Of a stretch of DNA of 64,000 nucleotides, positions 63,261-64,000 are shown piece after piece. The number at the start of each line of letters is the position of its first letter. The stretch's first letter is position 1. Position numbers and translations under genes: made by a program. The notes below the pieces were generated by a model. It searched no databases. It saw only the letters and a list, made by a program, of their open reading frames with translations, and was not told the origin of the DNA. The DNA is taken from positions 97,788,729-97,852,728 of the forward strand of contig OX123183.2 in the NCBI GenBank assembly GCA_944739405.2, read 5' to 3'. This DNA is from Euclidia mi. Lineage: Eukaryota > Arthropoda > Insecta > Lepidoptera > Erebidae.

Positions 63261-64000
63261 GCTACTACTTAACAGGTTGACGAAACGATACCGTTATGTC
63301 CATGACTGGAACGATGAGTTTATACAGAGAGTACAGACTAGATTATTTATCTATAAACTCTAACTTCCTTACATTTAAAATAAATGGCGCTTGCTACAAC
63401 TTAAAGTATACAACAAATTCTTCCACAATCATTATGGTGATTAGAGTCTCTCTCGATGGAAGTTTAACAATCCTTCTTCGCTTCTTAAAGCGCGTTCTTT
63501 CGCGAACCACCTCAAAACATATTCGGACCGTTGCCGTCGCTAACAATTCGCCTTTCAACTTTTCACTCTGAAATACTGAACTTGTTCAACTATTCGAGCG
63601 AAGTGAAAAGTTTGCAAGTATCTTTGGCACAGAGTATGAAGATTCCAGACCGAGATATCATGCGATGGGTGGCTCTTATGGATGAATTTTATACCTTTTT
63701 AGGGCGGTAATAAATTCTTGGCTGGTATTAAACAATATTGCTTAGAGAGACACGCAGCTTTTGATGTAAAAATAGCTCCGCTTGTAGGGGTAAAATTCAA
63801 TGAAATATTAATCGAAAGACGCAGTTACTATGGGTGTGCTCTTTTATGGTTGCAGTAGATTTATGATTTGTTTCAAGGTTTCATATTTGGAGATTGATAA
63901 GTAATCAGTTGTACCTGAGCTTAGACGTAATCTTTTTGATTGAAACTTCCTGCGATTCGTATTGACGTAGGTGAATTAAGTGAACTTATGCTTGCTTCGT
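63261..64000. other. unassigned right edge
   Basis: A 91-codon plus frame at 63296-63571 has no motif. A weak 11-bp inverted repeat 'aacttttcact'/'agtgaaaagtt' lies at about 63557-63612. Nothing else was recognised. Confidence 0.35.

Overview
The window looks like a piece of a lepidopteran (probably moth) nuclear genome. It is AT-rich, has no long host reading frame, and is crowded with interspersed repeats of types familiar from Lepidoptera: several tRNA-derived SINE families, a short poly(A)-tailed repeat with a gcggcaaacgagcagacgg-like core, the 'gggttccgtacc ... ggtacggaaccc' repeat with a CAGA microsatellite, Helitron-like fragments ending near CTAGT, hAT-type non-autonomous elements, a Penelope-like element and RTE-type and other LINEs. 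Species and chromosome cannot be read from the sequence; an intergenic or long-intron region is the simplest reading. I found no rRNA, no functional tRNA, no CRISPR array and no telomeric repeat.

Layout. 0-8 kb: mostly unassigned AT-rich DNA with SINE copies near 1.4 and 2.0 kb, the GTTCCGTACC repeat at 4.1-4.6 kb and a perfect 20-bp-arm palindrome at 7.33 kb. 7.7-10.9 kb: a SINE with a clear target-site duplication (TSD), a GC-rich dimer of two ~600-bp units each bounded by the same 13-mer, and two poly(A)-tailed repeats, one of them splitting a SINE. 11-19 kb: SINE copies, then a Penelope-like element (14.38-15.25 kb) with long inverted arms and a decayed GIY-YIG endonuclease. 19-30 kb: degenerate repeats and a candidate TATA/Inr promoter at 19.33 kb. 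30-32 kb: an 18-bp minisatellite split by a 0.41-kb foldback element, then a frameshifted OTU-protease gene followed by a Helitron-like 3' end. 32-39 kb: a small ORF with a signal-like leader (34.0 kb) and degenerate repeats. 39-52 kb: two non-autonomous hAT-like elements with 8-bp TSDs, one inside a Helitron-like repeat and itself holding a SINE, the other inside a SINE. 53.19-56.48 kb: a nearly intact 3.3-kb RTE-type retrotransposon with a 19-bp TSD and one in-frame stop. 57-64 kb: a 5'-truncated LINE with an 11-bp TSD, SINE copies, short hairpins and a GC-rich, CpG-rich island at 62.74-63.26 kb that may be a promoter or first exon.

How the parts relate. The only protein-coding sequences I can name belong to mobile elements: RTE endonuclease/reverse transcriptase, two LINE C-terminal remnants, Penelope GIY-YIG, and an OTU protease likely to be Helitron cargo. 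Nested insertions with readable TSDs give relative ages at six or more sites. The 3' end of one SINE family is the same sequence as the 3' end of the LINE at 59.7 kb, which fits a SINE mobilised by that LINE's machinery.
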